Below, piece by piece: positions 1 through 10,404 of a stretch of 64,000 nucleotides of DNA. The notes under the pieces are model-generated. The model worked only from the letters and a program-made list of their open reading frames with translations. It ran no database searches and was not told the DNA's origin. The stretch spans positions 3,971,501 through 4,035,500 of the forward strand of contig AP018318.1 in assembly GCA_003990705.1 (NCBI GenBank), in the 5' to 3' direction. Numbering within the stretch: position 1 is the stretch's first letter; each line of letters opens with the position of its first letter. The translations under genes and the position numbers were made by a program. The DNA comes from Nostoc sp. HK-01 (lineage in GTDB: Bacteria > Cyanobacteriota > Cyanobacteriia > Cyanobacteriales > Nostocaceae).

Positions 1-20
1 TTGCAGATATTAATAATTAA

Positions 21-26
21 AGGTGG
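21..26 (+). promoter_or_regulatory. Ribosome binding site of the NRPS gene
   Basis: AGGTGG lies 9 nt before the ATG at 36, a good Shine-Dalgarno match that fixes the NRPS start. Only 20 bases precede it, so it cannot be told whether this is the first gene of the operon. Confidence 0.7.
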
Positions 27-35
27 TAAATCACA

Positions 36-3000
36 ATGCCTCAACAAATACAGGGATTTCAGCTTTCTCCACAACAAAAGCGACTATGGTTATTACAACA
101 AAATAGCTCAGTTTACTTGACTAAAGGTGCTATCCTCATTGAGGGGAATTTACAAGTCAATATTTTAAAAAACTCTTTACAAAAAGTTATTGATAGGAAT
201 GAAATACTTCGCACTAGTTTTCATAAAACTAGAGGATTAAAAATTCCCATTCAAGTAGTAGAAAATAATATTTCTTTACCTTGGCTGGAAAGCTCTTTTT
301 TAGCAAAAAATATTGAGAATTATTTGCAAGAGTTTAGCTGGCAGAATATTGAATGGGAAAAAAGTGGTTTACTACAAACAACATTAATTAAACTAACAGA
401 TGAAAAACATATTTTATTGATGCAGTTGCCTGCAATGTGTGCTGATACGGCATCATTAAATAATTTATTAGCTGAAATTAGCTGTTCTTATAGTGATGAG
501 TTACCTGATGAACAACCATTACAATATGCTGATATTTCTGCATGGCAAAATGAACTACTGGAAGCAGAGAAAACACTTGCTAATAAAAAGGATTGGCAAC
601 AATTAGATATTTCTCAGCTTGAGAGTTTTAAATTATCTTTTGAACAGCCCCTTACTCAAGAGCAAGAATTTAACCCTCAATTTTTAAAGTTGTCAATTAC
701 TCATGAGCTAATTAATAAAATTGAGGCTATTGTTCAAAATTATCAATGTTCAACTAGTGTATTTTTTCTTGCTTGTTGGTTAATTTTGCTTTGGCGATTG
801 ACGGAAGAATCACAACCCATCATTGGTTTAGGTTGTGATGGTCGTAATTATGAAGAACTCAAATCAGCAATAGGTTTACTCGCTAAATATTTACCTCTTA
901 ACTGCGAGTTAAGCCAAAGAGAGCGCTTCAGTGATATATTAGTTAAACTTAGCACTGCTACAACTGAATTAACCGAATGGCAAGAGAGTTTCGCTTGGGA
1001 ACAACTTACCGAAATCAATCAAGATTATACAGAACAATTATTTTTCCCATTCTGTTTTGACTTTGCAGAAGCACCAAGTAAGTATACGGCTGGTGATATA
1101 AAATTTACTATCTATCAAAAATATGTTTGTGTTGACCAATTTAAAGTTAAACTTACTTGCGATCGCACCCATGATCAAACCGTTAACGCAGAATTCCACT
1201 ATGATGCTAATCTGTTTTCTCACGCAGATATTCAACGTTTAGCGAGTCAATGGTACACATTATTAGTTAGTGCTATTGAAAACCCCTCTGCAACCATTTC
1301 ACAATTAAATATTCTCAGTGACCAAGAACGCCAGCAAATTCTAATTGACTTCAACAACACTCAAACCACAAAATTACAATACGAGTGTATTCATCACTGG
1401 TTTGAACAACAGTGCAATTCCACACCAGACAATATTGCAGTTGTCTTTCAAGACCAGCAACTTACTTATCAAGAATTAAATACCCGTACTAATCAATTAG
1501 CTCATTACCTGCAAAAATTAGGTGTAGGCTCAGATGTATTAGTAGGTATTTGTGTCGAGCGTTCTTTATGGATGGTCATTGGTTTATTGGGTATTCTCAA
1601 AGCTGGCGCAGCTTACGTACCTTTAGACCCTGCTTATCCCGCAGAACGTCAAGCTTATATCATTGCTGATACTCAAACACCTTTGGTACTGACCCAGCAA
1701 CATCTAGCTACTGGTTTAGCTATAGATAATATACAACAGCTTTGCATTGATAGCGACTGGTTAATTATTGCCCAAGAAAAAACAGAAAATCCAGTCACTC
1801 AGACAACTTCTCAAAATCTAGCCTACGTTATTTATACCTCCGGCTCCACTGGTAAACCTAAAGGAACCTTAATTACTCATCAAGGACTAGTTAATTATTT
1901 AAGTTGGTGTACCCAAGCCTACAAAGTAGAACAAGGAACAGGAACATTAGTTCACTCTCCCCTAGGGTTTGACCTAACAGTTACCAGTTTATTTTCACCC
2001 TTACTCGTAGGTCGTCAAGTAGAAATTTTACCAGAAAATCAAGGAATTGATGCACTCGCTTCTGCTTTACGTCGTAGCCATAACTTAAGTTTAGTTAAAA
2101 TTACACCCGCACATTTAGATTTACTCAAAGTACAACTATCATCAGCAGAAATAGCAAATTGCACCAGAGCTTTTATTATTGGTGGCGAAAACTTGTTAGC
2201 TGAAAAGTTAACATTTTGGCAAGATTTTGCCCCCGATACCATTTTGATTAATGAATATGGCCCCACAGAAATCGTAGTCGGTTGTTGTGTTTATCAAGTA
2301 CCAAATAATCAGCGTGATTCTGGATCAATTCCTATCGGTAAACCAATCACTAATACACAACATTATGTATTAGATAAACATTGGCAACCAGTACCTATCG
2401 GTGTAGTTGGTGAATTATATATAGCTGGTTTAGGACTTGCTCGCGGCTACTTAAATCAACCAGAATTAACTGCACAAAAGTTTATTCCCAACCCATTTAG
2501 CAACCAAGCTGGAGAACGTCTTTATAGAACAGGTGACTTAGCTCGTTATCGTCCAGATGGAACCCTTGAGTTTCTTGGACGTATCGACAATCAAGTAAAA
2601 ATCCGTGGTTTTCGTATTGAATTAGGCGAAATAGAAGCAGTATTAGATCAATATCCAGAAGTAAAAGAAGTTGTAGTTATTGCCCGTGAGAATGCAGATA
2701 AAGAAAAGCGTTTAGTTGCTTATCTTGTTGTCAACCAAAAATCAGAAATTTCTATTAATGAACTACGCAATTATTTATTAGAAAAACTGCCTGAATATAT
2801 GATACCTACGGCATTTATCAAGTTAGATGCTTTGCCACTCACACCTAACGGTAAAGTAGACTATCGAGCCTTACCTGAGCAAGCACAACTTGATTTAGCA
2901 GAAACATACATCGCGCCGCAATCTGAGCTTGAGCAAATGATTACAAATATCTGGCAAGAATTATTGCATATAGAAAAGGTAGGTATTCATCACAATTTCT

Positions 3001-3242
3001 TTGATATTGGTGGTCACTCATTACTAATGGTTCAGGTTCATAGCAAACTGCAAAAACTATTAAATAAAGAGATATCAATGCTTGATATGTTTCAATATCC
3101 AACAATTAGTAAATTTGCTAACTATTTAAGTCAAGAACCAAATAACCAGCCTGAATTGCCCAACTATGAACTAAATGAAAATCAGAGAGAATCTAGAAAA
3201 CAACGTAGGCAACTTAGACAAGGAAATCAAACTAAAAAATAA
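36..3242 (+). CDS. Non-ribosomal peptide synthetase, C-A-PCP, predicted Asn-activating
   Basis: This is a one-module NRPS of 1068 aa. Residues about 5-430 form a condensation domain. Residues about 455-960 form an adenylation domain, with YTSGSTGKPKG (A3), NEYGPTE (A5), YRTGDLARY (A7) and NGKVDYR (A10). Residues about 965-1035 form a carrier domain with the phosphopantetheine serine S995 in GGHSL. Reading the pocket by alignment to GrsA gives D646, L647, T650, K688, I715, G717, E740, V748, G749 and K940. This DLTKIGEVGK is one conservative change from known asparagine codes (DLTKLGEVGK). The condensation HHxxxDG site reads P132-A-M-C-A-D137-T, so both histidines are gone and activity is doubtful. 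The basic C-terminal tail may dock with the PKS that follows. Function is confident from motifs; Asn specificity is inferred. Confidence 0.95.
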   Translation: MPQQIQGFQLSPQQKRLWLLQQNSSVYLTKGAILIEGNLQVNILKNSLQKVIDRNEILRTSFHKTRGLKIPIQVVENNISLPWLESSFLAKNIENYLQEFSWQNIEWEKSGLLQTTLIKLTDEKHILLMQLPAMCADTASLNNLLAEISCSYSDELPDEQPLQYADISAWQNELLEAEKTLANKKDWQQLDISQLESFKLSFEQPLTQEQEFNPQFLKLSITHELINKIEAIVQNYQCSTSVFFLACWLILLWRLTEESQPIIGLGCDGRNYEELKSAIGLLAKYLPLNCELSQRERFSDILVKLSTATTELTEWQESFAWEQLTEINQDYTEQLFFPFCFDFAEAPSKYTAGDIKFTIYQKYVCVDQFKVKLTCDRTHDQTVNAEFHYDANLFSHADIQRLASQWYTLLVSAIENPSATISQLNILSDQERQQILIDFNNTQTTKLQYECIHHWFEQQCNSTPDNIAVVFQDQQLTYQELNTRTNQLAHYLQKLGVGSDVLVGICVERSLWMVIGLLGILKAGAAYVPLDPAYPAERQAYIIADTQTPLVLTQQHLATGLAIDNIQQLCIDSDWLIIAQEKTENPVTQTTSQNLAYVIYTSGSTGKPKGTLITHQGLVNYLSWCTQAYKVEQGTGTLVHSPLGFDLTVTSLFSPLLVGRQVEILPENQGIDALASALRRSHNLSLVKITPAHLDLLKVQLSSAEIANCTRAFIIGGENLLAEKLTFWQDFAPDTILINEYGPTEIVVGCCVYQVPNNQRDSGSIPIGKPITNTQHYVLDKHWQPVPIGVVGELYIAGLGLARGYLNQPELTAQKFIPNPFSNQAGERLYRTGDLARYRPDGTLEFLGRIDNQVKIRGFRIELGEIEAVLDQYPEVKEVVVIARENADKEKRLVAYLVVNQKSEISINELRNYLLEKLPEYMIPTAFIKLDALPLTPNGKVDYRALPEQAQLDLAETYIAPQSELEQMITNIWQELLHIEKVGIHHNFFDIGGHSLLMVQVHSKLQKLLNKEISMLDMFQYPTISKFANYLSQEPNNQPELPNYELNENQRESRKQRRQLRQGNQTKK

Positions 3243-3273
3243 GATTATCGACTTCTTGAAGAAGTCGGTAATC
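3243..3273 (+). promoter_or_regulatory. Hairpin between NRPS and PKS genes
   Basis: A 13-bp stem (3243-3255 with 3261-3273, one G-T pair, 5-nt loop) starts directly after the NRPS stop codon. No T-run follows, so it is not a classical terminator. It could be an RNA-processing or stability element that tunes the NRPS:PKS ratio. Confidence 0.5.
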
Positions 3274-3313
3274 TGAACACCGCGCATTTTCTCAAAAAAT
3301 ATTGCATTACTAT

Positions 3314-6300
3314 ATGAATAACTCAAATACATCTGATTACATCGATGAAATAGCCATAATTGGCATGGCAGGCTGTTTTCCTGGTGCTAAAAATATTGAT
3401 GAATTTTGGCAAAATATCCGAGATGGTGTAGAGTCAATTTATTTTTTTTCTGATGAAGAGTTAATTAGTGCAGGTGTAGAACCTAATTTATTAAATCAAC
3501 CTAATTATGTAAAAGTCGGAGCTATATTAAATGATATAGATTTATTTGATGCGTCATTTTTTAACTTTCATCCTAGAGAAGCAGAAATCACTGATCCGCA
3601 ACATCGTTTTTTACTAGAATCTGCCTGGAATGCGCTAGAAAATGCTGGCTATGACAGTGAAACTTATTCAGGACGAATTGGTGTTTTTGCTGGCGCAAGC
3701 ATGAGCAGTTACTTTTTGTCAAATCTTTATGCCAACCGCCAGCTGATAGAATCTGTGGGTGGTAAGCAAATAGCGATCGCCAATAGTCAAGATTTTTTAC
3801 CCACCTTAATTTCTTATAAATTAAACTTGCAGGGGCCGAGTGTCAATGTCCAAACCTCCTGCTCTACATCGTTAGTTGCGGTTCATCTCGCCTGCCAAAG
3901 CTTACTCAACGGCGAAAGTGATATAGCTTTGGCTGGTGGGGTTTCCATTGGAGTACCACACAAAACTGGCTATCCTTATCAAGAAGGCAGTATCTTATCT
4001 TCTGATGGACACTGCCGCGCTTTTGATGCCCAAGCCCAAGGCACCGTTAGCGGTAATGGTGTTGGTATTGTAGTTTTAAAACGGTTAGAAGATGCGATCG
4101 CAGATCGAGATACCATCCATGCTGTAATCAAAGCCTCCGCTATCAATAATGATGGTTCTGCAAAAGTTGGCTACACTGCTCCCAGTATCGAAGGTCAAGC
4201 TAAAGTCATCGCCGAAGCTCTTGGTGTCGCTAGAATCTCACCCGATAAAATTAGTTATATAGAAGCTCATGGTACAGGCACAGTTCTCGGAGACCCCATC
4301 GAAATTGCTGCCCTGACAAAGGCTTTCCGCGCCAAAACTGACAAAACAAATTACTGTGCCATTGGTTCAGTCAAAACTAATGTCGGACATTTAGATACAG
4401 CCGCAGGTGTGACAGGTTTAATCAAGACAGTTTTAGCCCTTAAGCACAAACAAATACCTCCTAGCCTGCATTTCCAACAACCTAATCCCAAAATTGACTT
4501 TGCCAATAGCCCCTTCTACGTTAATAGCCAGCTGTCTCAATGGAAATCAGATGGTAATCCTCGCTGTGCCGGAATCAGTTCCTTTGGTATTGGTGGTACA
4601 AATGCCCATGTAATTCTAGAAGAAGCCCCGGTTGTTGACCAGGGGAGCAAGGGGGAGCAGAAGAGAGGATATCAGTTGTTGGTACTTTCTGCTAAAACCA
4701 GCACAGCTTTAGAAACTGCCACAACAAACTTAATTCAATACTTGCAGCAGAATCCTAACTTAAATTTAGCTGATGTTGCTTATACCCTGAGTGTCGGTCG
4801 GCGAGTTTTTGACCATCGCCGCGCCGTAGTTTGCCAAACCCTAGACGATGCAGTGCAAGTTTTACAACCAAAAGCATCGCCACGAGTTTTGACCCGCCAT
4901 AGCGAACAATCTGCACGACAAGTTGCATTTATGTTTCCCGGACAAGGTACTCAGTATGCAGACATGGCTAAAGAAATATACCAAACTGAGCCAATATTCC
5001 GAGAACAAGTAGACTACTGCTGTGAATTACTCAAACCTTTGCTAGAGATAGATTTACGCAATGTTATCTATCCGCAAGCACAACAGCAAGAAACAGCAGC
5101 TTTACAATTACAGCAAACCTACATCACCCAGCCAGCATTATTTGTCATTGAATACGCGTTAGCGCAGTTGTGGATGTCTTGGGGTGTCAAACCTAGCACG
5201 ATGATTGGTCATAGCATTGGCGAGTACGTAGCTGCAACTATCGCTGGTGTGTTCTCTTTAAAAGATGCACTCATGTTAGTAGCGACTCGCGGCAAATTGA
5301 TCCAGCAACTTCCATCAGGGACAATGTTAGCTGTGCCAATGTCAGAAGCAAAAATTCAACCTTGGCTGAATGAACAACTTTCTTTAGCTGCTATTAACAG
5401 TCCAAATTTGTGTGTAGTTTCAGGAACAGAAGCAGCAATTGAGGAATTACAAAACCAGTTAACAGCAAAAGGCGTTGACTGTCGCCGTCTGCATACCTCC
5501 CATGCGTTTCATTCCCAGATGATGGACTCGATTTTAGAGCCATTTGAGGAATTTTTCAGCAAAATCAAAATCAATTCTCCCAAAATTCCTTTTATTTCTA
5601 ACGTCACAGGTACTTGGATAACAGCAGCACAAGCAACAGATCCAAAATATTGGGTAAAACATCTGCGTCAAACGGTACGGTTCAGCGAAGGCATTGCTAA
5701 ATTGCTGCAACAGCCAGAGCAAATTATTTTAGAAGTCGGCCCTGGAAAGGCATTAACTACCTTAGTTAACAAGCAAAAGCTAACAGAACAACTAGTGCTT
5801 CCTTCCCTGCGACATCCACAAAACCAACAATCAGATCAGGCGTTTTTGCTCAATACACTCGCGCAACTGTGGTTAGCAAGAATTTCAATTGATTGGTCAG
5901 AATTTTATAGTCATGAACAACCTTATCGGATTCCCTTACCCACATATCCTTTTGAACGGAAAAAATACTGGCTTGAACCTTTAGTCAATAGTGCAGACAA
6001 TTCATCTTCTGAAAAAGAAATTATCGTGCAACAACTAACATTTATAAATAAAACATCTCAATATAATAAAACTTTATCAGTACTGACGGAAATTTTCAGT
6101 AATTCTCTAGGAGTAAAATCATCAGAAATTAATGTTAAAGCCCCATTTCTGGAAATGGGCGTAGACTCGCTATTATTACTCCAAATCAACCGCGCTATTC
6201 AAGAACAGTTAGGAGTCGAAATTCCTTTTCATATATTTCTAGAAGATTCACTGACAATTGAGTCATTAGCAGCCCACATTGCTAAAGATGAACCTCAATA

Positions 6301-8863
6301 TTCAATACCTACCGTTACACCGCAGCCTACACTATCAGTTAATCAGCAAGTAGAACAGCCTGTAAATAGTAATATTGAGCAGATTCTTTTACAGCATCTT
6401 CAGGTAATGTCTAAATTAGTAGACTTACTACCTGAGACAGGTTCACTGAATAAAACTCTTCATCTCAACGAACAAATTCCTCAAATTTCAACTAATAGTC
6501 AAAATCCCAATTCAACTTTTAAATTAGCACCTAATAAACCAGCTTTTACTTCCCAACCCATCCCCAAAGAATCAATGACTTTGTTGACTCCCCATCAACA
6601 AAAACATTTAGATACATTAATTACACGCCTTGTTAACAAAACTCAAGAATCCAAACGGCTTTCACAAGATTATCGTCCCTATCATGCCAATAGCAGAGCA
6701 GTCACAGGGTTCTTTCCTGATATTAAAGAGATGATATATCCCATTCACGGACAGCGTGGAGAAAGAGCCAGACTTTGGGATGTGGATGGCAACGAATACG
6801 TAGACATCTCTATGGGATTTGGTACGCTTTTATTTGGTCATTCGCCATCTTTTGTAATTGAAGCGATTCAACAACAAATTCAAAATGGCATATTACATGG
6901 CCCTCAATCGCGTCTTGCTGGACAAGTAGCCAAATTAATCTGCGAATTAACAGGTGCAGAACGAGCCGCTTTATGCAATACAGGTTCAGAAGCAGTGATG
7001 GGAGCAATACGCCTCGCACGCACCGCTACACAACGCACCAAAATAGCCTTATTCACTGGTTCTTATCATGGCAATTTAGACGAAGTTCTCATGAAAGGAG
7101 GCATGACATCTGATGAAAAGCTGTATGCTGTGCCGAAAGCTTTAGGCATTCCTCAATATATGGCTGAAAATGTCATCATGCTCAACTATGGGACTTCTGA
7201 ATCATTAGATATTATTCAAGCTCATGCCCATGAGTTAGCAGCAGTTTTAGTTGAGCCAATCCAAAGCAGTCGCCCAGATTTGCAACCTCAAGAATTTCTC
7301 CATCAATTGAGACAGCTAACCCAAGAAACAGGAATTGTCTTAATCTTTGATGAAGTAATTACAGGCTTTCGGATGCACCCAGCAGGTATACAAGGTTTGT
7401 GGGGCATTCAAGCAGATATCACTACCTACGGCAAGGCGGTTGCGGCTGGTATGCCAATTGGGGTAATAGCTGGCAAAGCTGTTCTTATGGATGCACTCGA
7501 TGGGGGTATGTGGAACTATGGCGATGAGTCTTATCCGCAAGCAAAAAATACTGTTTTTGCAGGTACTTTCTTCAAACATCCTCTAGTGATGGCTGCTGCT
7601 TGGGCTGCCTTAAATCATATTAAGAATTATGGATTTAAACTCCAAGAAGAACTAACTCAGAAAACAACAAAATTAGCAGTAACTCTGAATAGTTATTTTG
7701 AGCAAAAACAAGTACCGATTCGAGTTATTAACTTTGGCTCACTTTTTCGATTTACTTTCCAAAATAATTCTATACTCAGCAATTTGTTTTATTACTACTT
7801 GCTTGAAAAAGGAGTATATGTCTGGGAAGGGCGCACTTTTTATTTATCGACAGCCCATACTGATGAAGATATAGATCATGTTATTCTGGCAGTCAAAAAT
7901 AGTGTGGTAGAAATGCAAAAAGCTGAGTTTTTACCGCCTTCGCCCATTTCGACAAATATTAATTATATGACTGCAAATTTGGCAACAACTAAGTTTAGCC
8001 AAAAAGAACTTGCAGCACCCTTGGTAAAAATTCAGCCACAAGGCTCTAAAACACCTTTATTCTTTATTCATCCCATCGGTGGTAATGTTTTTTGTTACAA
8101 AGAATTAGCCCATTGTTTAGGTTCAGATCAACCTTTTTATGGGCTGCAAGCACCAAGCCTTTTTGGAAAATATGAACCACATATCAGAATTGAAGATATG
8201 GCTGCTCATTATCTTGCAGCAATACGTACTGTTCAGTCACAAAGCCCATATTATTTAGGTGGATGGTCACTGGGGAGTATCATAGCTTTTGAGATGGCAC
8301 AACAACTACAAAAGCAAGGTCAGCAAGTGCCTCTAATATTCTTATTGGATAATGCAGCACCTACTTTTTCTACTCAACCTATAATGATTCAGCCATATAA
8401 TGATTCTGAGATTTTAGCTAGTTTTGCATCTGATTTAGCTAGTTCTGCTGGGAAGAATTTATCAGCATCATCTGAGAAGTTTCAAAAAATGCAGTATGAC
8501 GAGCAATTGCAGTATGTTTTTGAGCAATTACAAGTAGCTAACTTAATGCCAACTAATTTTAGCTTTCACAACTTCTACCGATTTTTTAAATTTTATCAAA
8601 GTAACCTACAAGCAGTGTGTAAATATGAACCACAAGTATATTCTAATCGTATGATTCTCTTACAAGCCAGCGATAGTAATGAAGGGTTTGATTATCCCAA
8701 CGACCCTAGTTGGGGTTGGCAGCAACTATCTTCTGAACCAGTAGAAATATATACAATTCCAGGTAATCATTACACTATGCTGACTCAACCTCACGCGCAA
8801 GTTTTAGCAGAGCAACTAAAGACATGCCTAAATCAGCTAGAGCTTGGAATATTTGTTAAGTAA
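3314..8863 (+). CDS. Type I polyketide synthase KS-AT-ACP-aminotransferase-TE
   Basis: This is a hybrid PKS of 1849 aa from the ATG at 3314; a TTG at 3302 is also in frame. Domains in order: KS at about 10-435 (active Cys C183 in TSCSTSL, with HGTGT and KTNVGH), AT at about 540-860 (S634 in GHSIGE, and HAFHS at 730-734 pointing to malonyl-CoA), ACP with S952 in GVDSL, a PLP aminotransferase of the glutamate-1-semialdehyde type at about 1089-1540 (K1374 in TYGKA), and thioesterase at about 1579-1840 (S1652 in GWSLG, H1819). No KR, DH or ER fits between AT and ACP. The beta-keto intermediate should therefore reach the aminotransferase and become a beta-amino acyl chain, as in iturin/mycosubtilin synthases, before the TE releases it. 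With Asn loaded upstream, the predicted unit is a 3,4-diaminoadipic acid 6-amide residue. That product is inference. Confidence 0.95.
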   Translation: MNNSNTSDYIDEIAIIGMAGCFPGAKNIDEFWQNIRDGVESIYFFSDEELISAGVEPNLLNQPNYVKVGAILNDIDLFDASFFNFHPREAEITDPQHRFLLESAWNALENAGYDSETYSGRIGVFAGASMSSYFLSNLYANRQLIESVGGKQIAIANSQDFLPTLISYKLNLQGPSVNVQTSCSTSLVAVHLACQSLLNGESDIALAGGVSIGVPHKTGYPYQEGSILSSDGHCRAFDAQAQGTVSGNGVGIVVLKRLEDAIADRDTIHAVIKASAINNDGSAKVGYTAPSIEGQAKVIAEALGVARISPDKISYIEAHGTGTVLGDPIEIAALTKAFRAKTDKTNYCAIGSVKTNVGHLDTAAGVTGLIKTVLALKHKQIPPSLHFQQPNPKIDFANSPFYVNSQLSQWKSDGNPRCAGISSFGIGGTNAHVILEEAPVVDQGSKGEQKRGYQLLVLSAKTSTALETATTNLIQYLQQNPNLNLADVAYTLSVGRRVFDHRRAVVCQTLDDAVQVLQPKASPRVLTRHSEQSARQVAFMFPGQGTQYADMAKEIYQTEPIFREQVDYCCELLKPLLEIDLRNVIYPQAQQQETAALQLQQTYITQPALFVIEYALAQLWMSWGVKPSTMIGHSIGEYVAATIAGVFSLKDALMLVATRGKLIQQLPSGTMLAVPMSEAKIQPWLNEQLSLAAINSPNLCVVSGTEAAIEELQNQLTAKGVDCRRLHTSHAFHSQMMDSILEPFEEFFSKIKINSPKIPFISNVTGTWITAAQATDPKYWVKHLRQTVRFSEGIAKLLQQPEQIILEVGPGKALTTLVNKQKLTEQLVLPSLRHPQNQQSDQAFLLNTLAQLWLARISIDWSEFYSHEQPYRIPLPTYPFERKKYWLEPLVNSADNSSSEKEIIVQQLTFINKTSQYNKTLSVLTEIFSNSLGVKSSEINVKAPFLEMGVDSLLLLQINRAIQEQLGVEIPFHIFLEDSLTIESLAAHIAKDEPQYSIPTVTPQPTLSVNQQVEQPVNSNIEQILLQHLQVMSKLVDLLPETGSLNKTLHLNEQIPQISTNSQNPNSTFKLAPNKPAFTSQPIPKESMTLLTPHQQKHLDTLITRLVNKTQESKRLSQDYRPYHANSRAVTGFFPDIKEMIYPIHGQRGERARLWDVDGNEYVDISMGFGTLLFGHSPSFVIEAIQQQIQNGILHGPQSRLAGQVAKLICELTGAERAALCNTGSEAVMGAIRLARTATQRTKIALFTGSYHGNLDEVLMKGGMTSDEKLYAVPKALGIPQYMAENVIMLNYGTSESLDIIQAHAHELAAVLVEPIQSSRPDLQPQEFLHQLRQLTQETGIVLIFDEVITGFRMHPAGIQGLWGIQADITTYGKAVAAGMPIGVIAGKAVLMDALDGGMWNYGDESYPQAKNTVFAGTFFKHPLVMAAAWAALNHIKNYGFKLQEELTQKTTKLAVTLNSYFEQKQVPIRVINFGSLFRFTFQNNSILSNLFYYYLLEKGVYVWEGRTFYLSTAHTDEDIDHVILAVKNSVVEMQKAEFLPPSPISTNINYMTANLATTKFSQKELAAPLVKIQPQGSKTPLFFIHPIGGNVFCYKELAHCLGSDQPFYGLQAPSLFGKYEPHIRIEDMAAHYLAAIRTVQSQSPYYLGGWSLGSIIAFEMAQQLQKQGQQVPLIFLLDNAAPTFSTQPIMIQPYNDSEILASFASDLASSAGKNLSASSEKFQKMQYDEQLQYVFEQLQVANLMPTNFSFHNFYRFFKFYQSNLQAVCKYEPQVYSNRMILLQASDSNEGFDYPNDPSWGWQQLSSEPVEIYTIPGNHYTMLTQPHAQVLAEQLKTCLNQLELGIFVK

Positions 8864-8901
8864 AACAACCATAACTTACACCAACAGCAAAATTTAACTT
8901 G

Positions 8902-10371
8902 ATGGATACCACTAGCATATCTAATTTGCAACAGTTGGAATTATCAACCGAGACAATTGCCAAAACAACAAATCAGAATCTAACAACAGAACTTAATCCT
9001 CGTCAACAAAAGCATTTAGAAACATTAATTACTCGTTACAATCAACGCACAAAAACATCCAAACAACTGGCTCAAAAATATCGTCCTGTTTTTGCCAATA
9101 ATAGAGGTTCTGTCGGGTTTGATTTTCTTATAAAAGAAATGTTCTATCCGATTTTGACTGAACGTTCTTTAGGCTCCAGAATGTGGGATGTTGATGGTAA
9201 CGAATACATAGACCTAACTGGTGGATATGGCATACATTTATGCGGTTACAATCCACCATTTATCAAAAAAGCGATCGCAGATCAACTTGAACATGGTATC
9301 CAAAGCGGCGCACAAGCAGCACTGGCTGGTGAAGTTGCTGAGTTAATCTCGGAACTGACGGGGATGGAACGGGTAGCTTTTTGTAGTGTAGGCACAGAAG
9401 CAATGATGTTAGCCCTACGCATAGCCAGAGCAGCCACAAATCGTCATAAGATTGCTTTATTTTCTGGTTCTTATCATGGTATTTTTGATGGAACTTTAGT
9501 AAAAGCAGAGACGACAGATGGCAGTCCTAAAGGGATTCCAGAGTATCCGGGAATAACACCAAATACTGCTGAAGATGTTTTGGTTTTAGAGTATGGAAGT
9601 CTTGAGTCGTTAGAGATAATTAAAAACTATAAGCAAGAATTGGCCGCTGTTTTGGTAGAACCTGTACAACAACACAGACTCGGCTTTCAACCCCAAGCCT
9701 TTATTCAGCAACTACGCCAATTGACTCAAACATTAAAAATACCGTTAATCTTTGACGAAATGAATACTGGCTTCCGCATTCATCCAGGTGGCGCACAAGC
9801 ATGGTTTGGAGTTGAAGCCGACATTGCAACCTACGGAAAAATAGTTGGTGGTGGTATGCCTTTAGCAGTAGTGGCTGGTAAAGCTGCTTATATGGATACC
9901 ATTGATGGCGGTATGTGGAATTATGGTGATGTGTCTTCTCCAGATGTACCAGCTACGTGGTCTGGGACTAGTTATTGTAGACATTCTCTTTCTCTAGCTG
10001 CTGCGCGTGCTTTATTGCAATATTTAAAAATGCAAGGGGTCAGTCTACAAGAACAGTTAAACCAACGGACATCGCAATTTGTAGAAAGGCTAAATGCTTA
10101 CTTTGAATTAGAAAAACTTCCCATCTATCTGTCAAATTTTGGCTCGTTTTTCAATGCTAATTTTTCTGAAACTTCTCTTTTACTAACAGAGCCTTCATTT
10201 CTAATTGGGCTAAAACTCATATTTAATCACATGATTGATAGAGGTGTTCTCATGCCAAAAGGTGATGGCTTTTTATCTACAGCCCATACAGCAGAAGATA
10301 TTGATTTTATTATTCAGGCTGTTCAAGATAGTGTCAGAGAATTACAAGCAGGTGGTTTTTTACTTAGTTAG
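8902..10371 (+). CDS. Free-standing PLP aminotransferase (GSA-type), paralogue of the PKS AMT domain
   Basis: This 489-aa class III aminotransferase starts at the ATG at 8902, preceded in frame by a TTG at 8899. The PLP-binding lysine is K313 in TYGKIVGGG, and FDEMNTGFR supplies the cofactor-binding Asp. It matches the AMT domain of the preceding PKS along its whole length, including the linker before the domain (QQKHLETLITR here, QQKHLDTLITR there). It therefore probably arose by copying the domain out of a megasynthase. Near the active site the fused copy has AGTFFKHP and this one has SGTSYCRHS, so the substrates may differ. It lies 38 bp after the PKS in the same operon. It may make a second transamination or supply an amino donor or precursor; the substrate is unknown. 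Confidence 0.9.
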   Translation: MDTTSISNLQQLELSTETIAKTTNQNLTTELNPRQQKHLETLITRYNQRTKTSKQLAQKYRPVFANNRGSVGFDFLIKEMFYPILTERSLGSRMWDVDGNEYIDLTGGYGIHLCGYNPPFIKKAIADQLEHGIQSGAQAALAGEVAELISELTGMERVAFCSVGTEAMMLALRIARAATNRHKIALFSGSYHGIFDGTLVKAETTDGSPKGIPEYPGITPNTAEDVLVLEYGSLESLEIIKNYKQELAAVLVEPVQQHRLGFQPQAFIQQLRQLTQTLKIPLIFDEMNTGFRIHPGGAQAWFGVEADIATYGKIVGGGMPLAVVAGKAAYMDTIDGGMWNYGDVSSPDVPATWSGTSYCRHSLSLAAARALLQYLKMQGVSLQEQLNQRTSQFVERLNAYFELEKLPIYLSNFGSFFNANFSETSLLLTEPSFLIGLKLIFNHMIDRGVLMPKGDGFLSTAHTAEDIDFIIQAVQDSVRELQAGGFLLS

Positions 10372-10404
10372 TTTTTAACAAACTCTATAGACGAGAAAAA
10401 CAAA

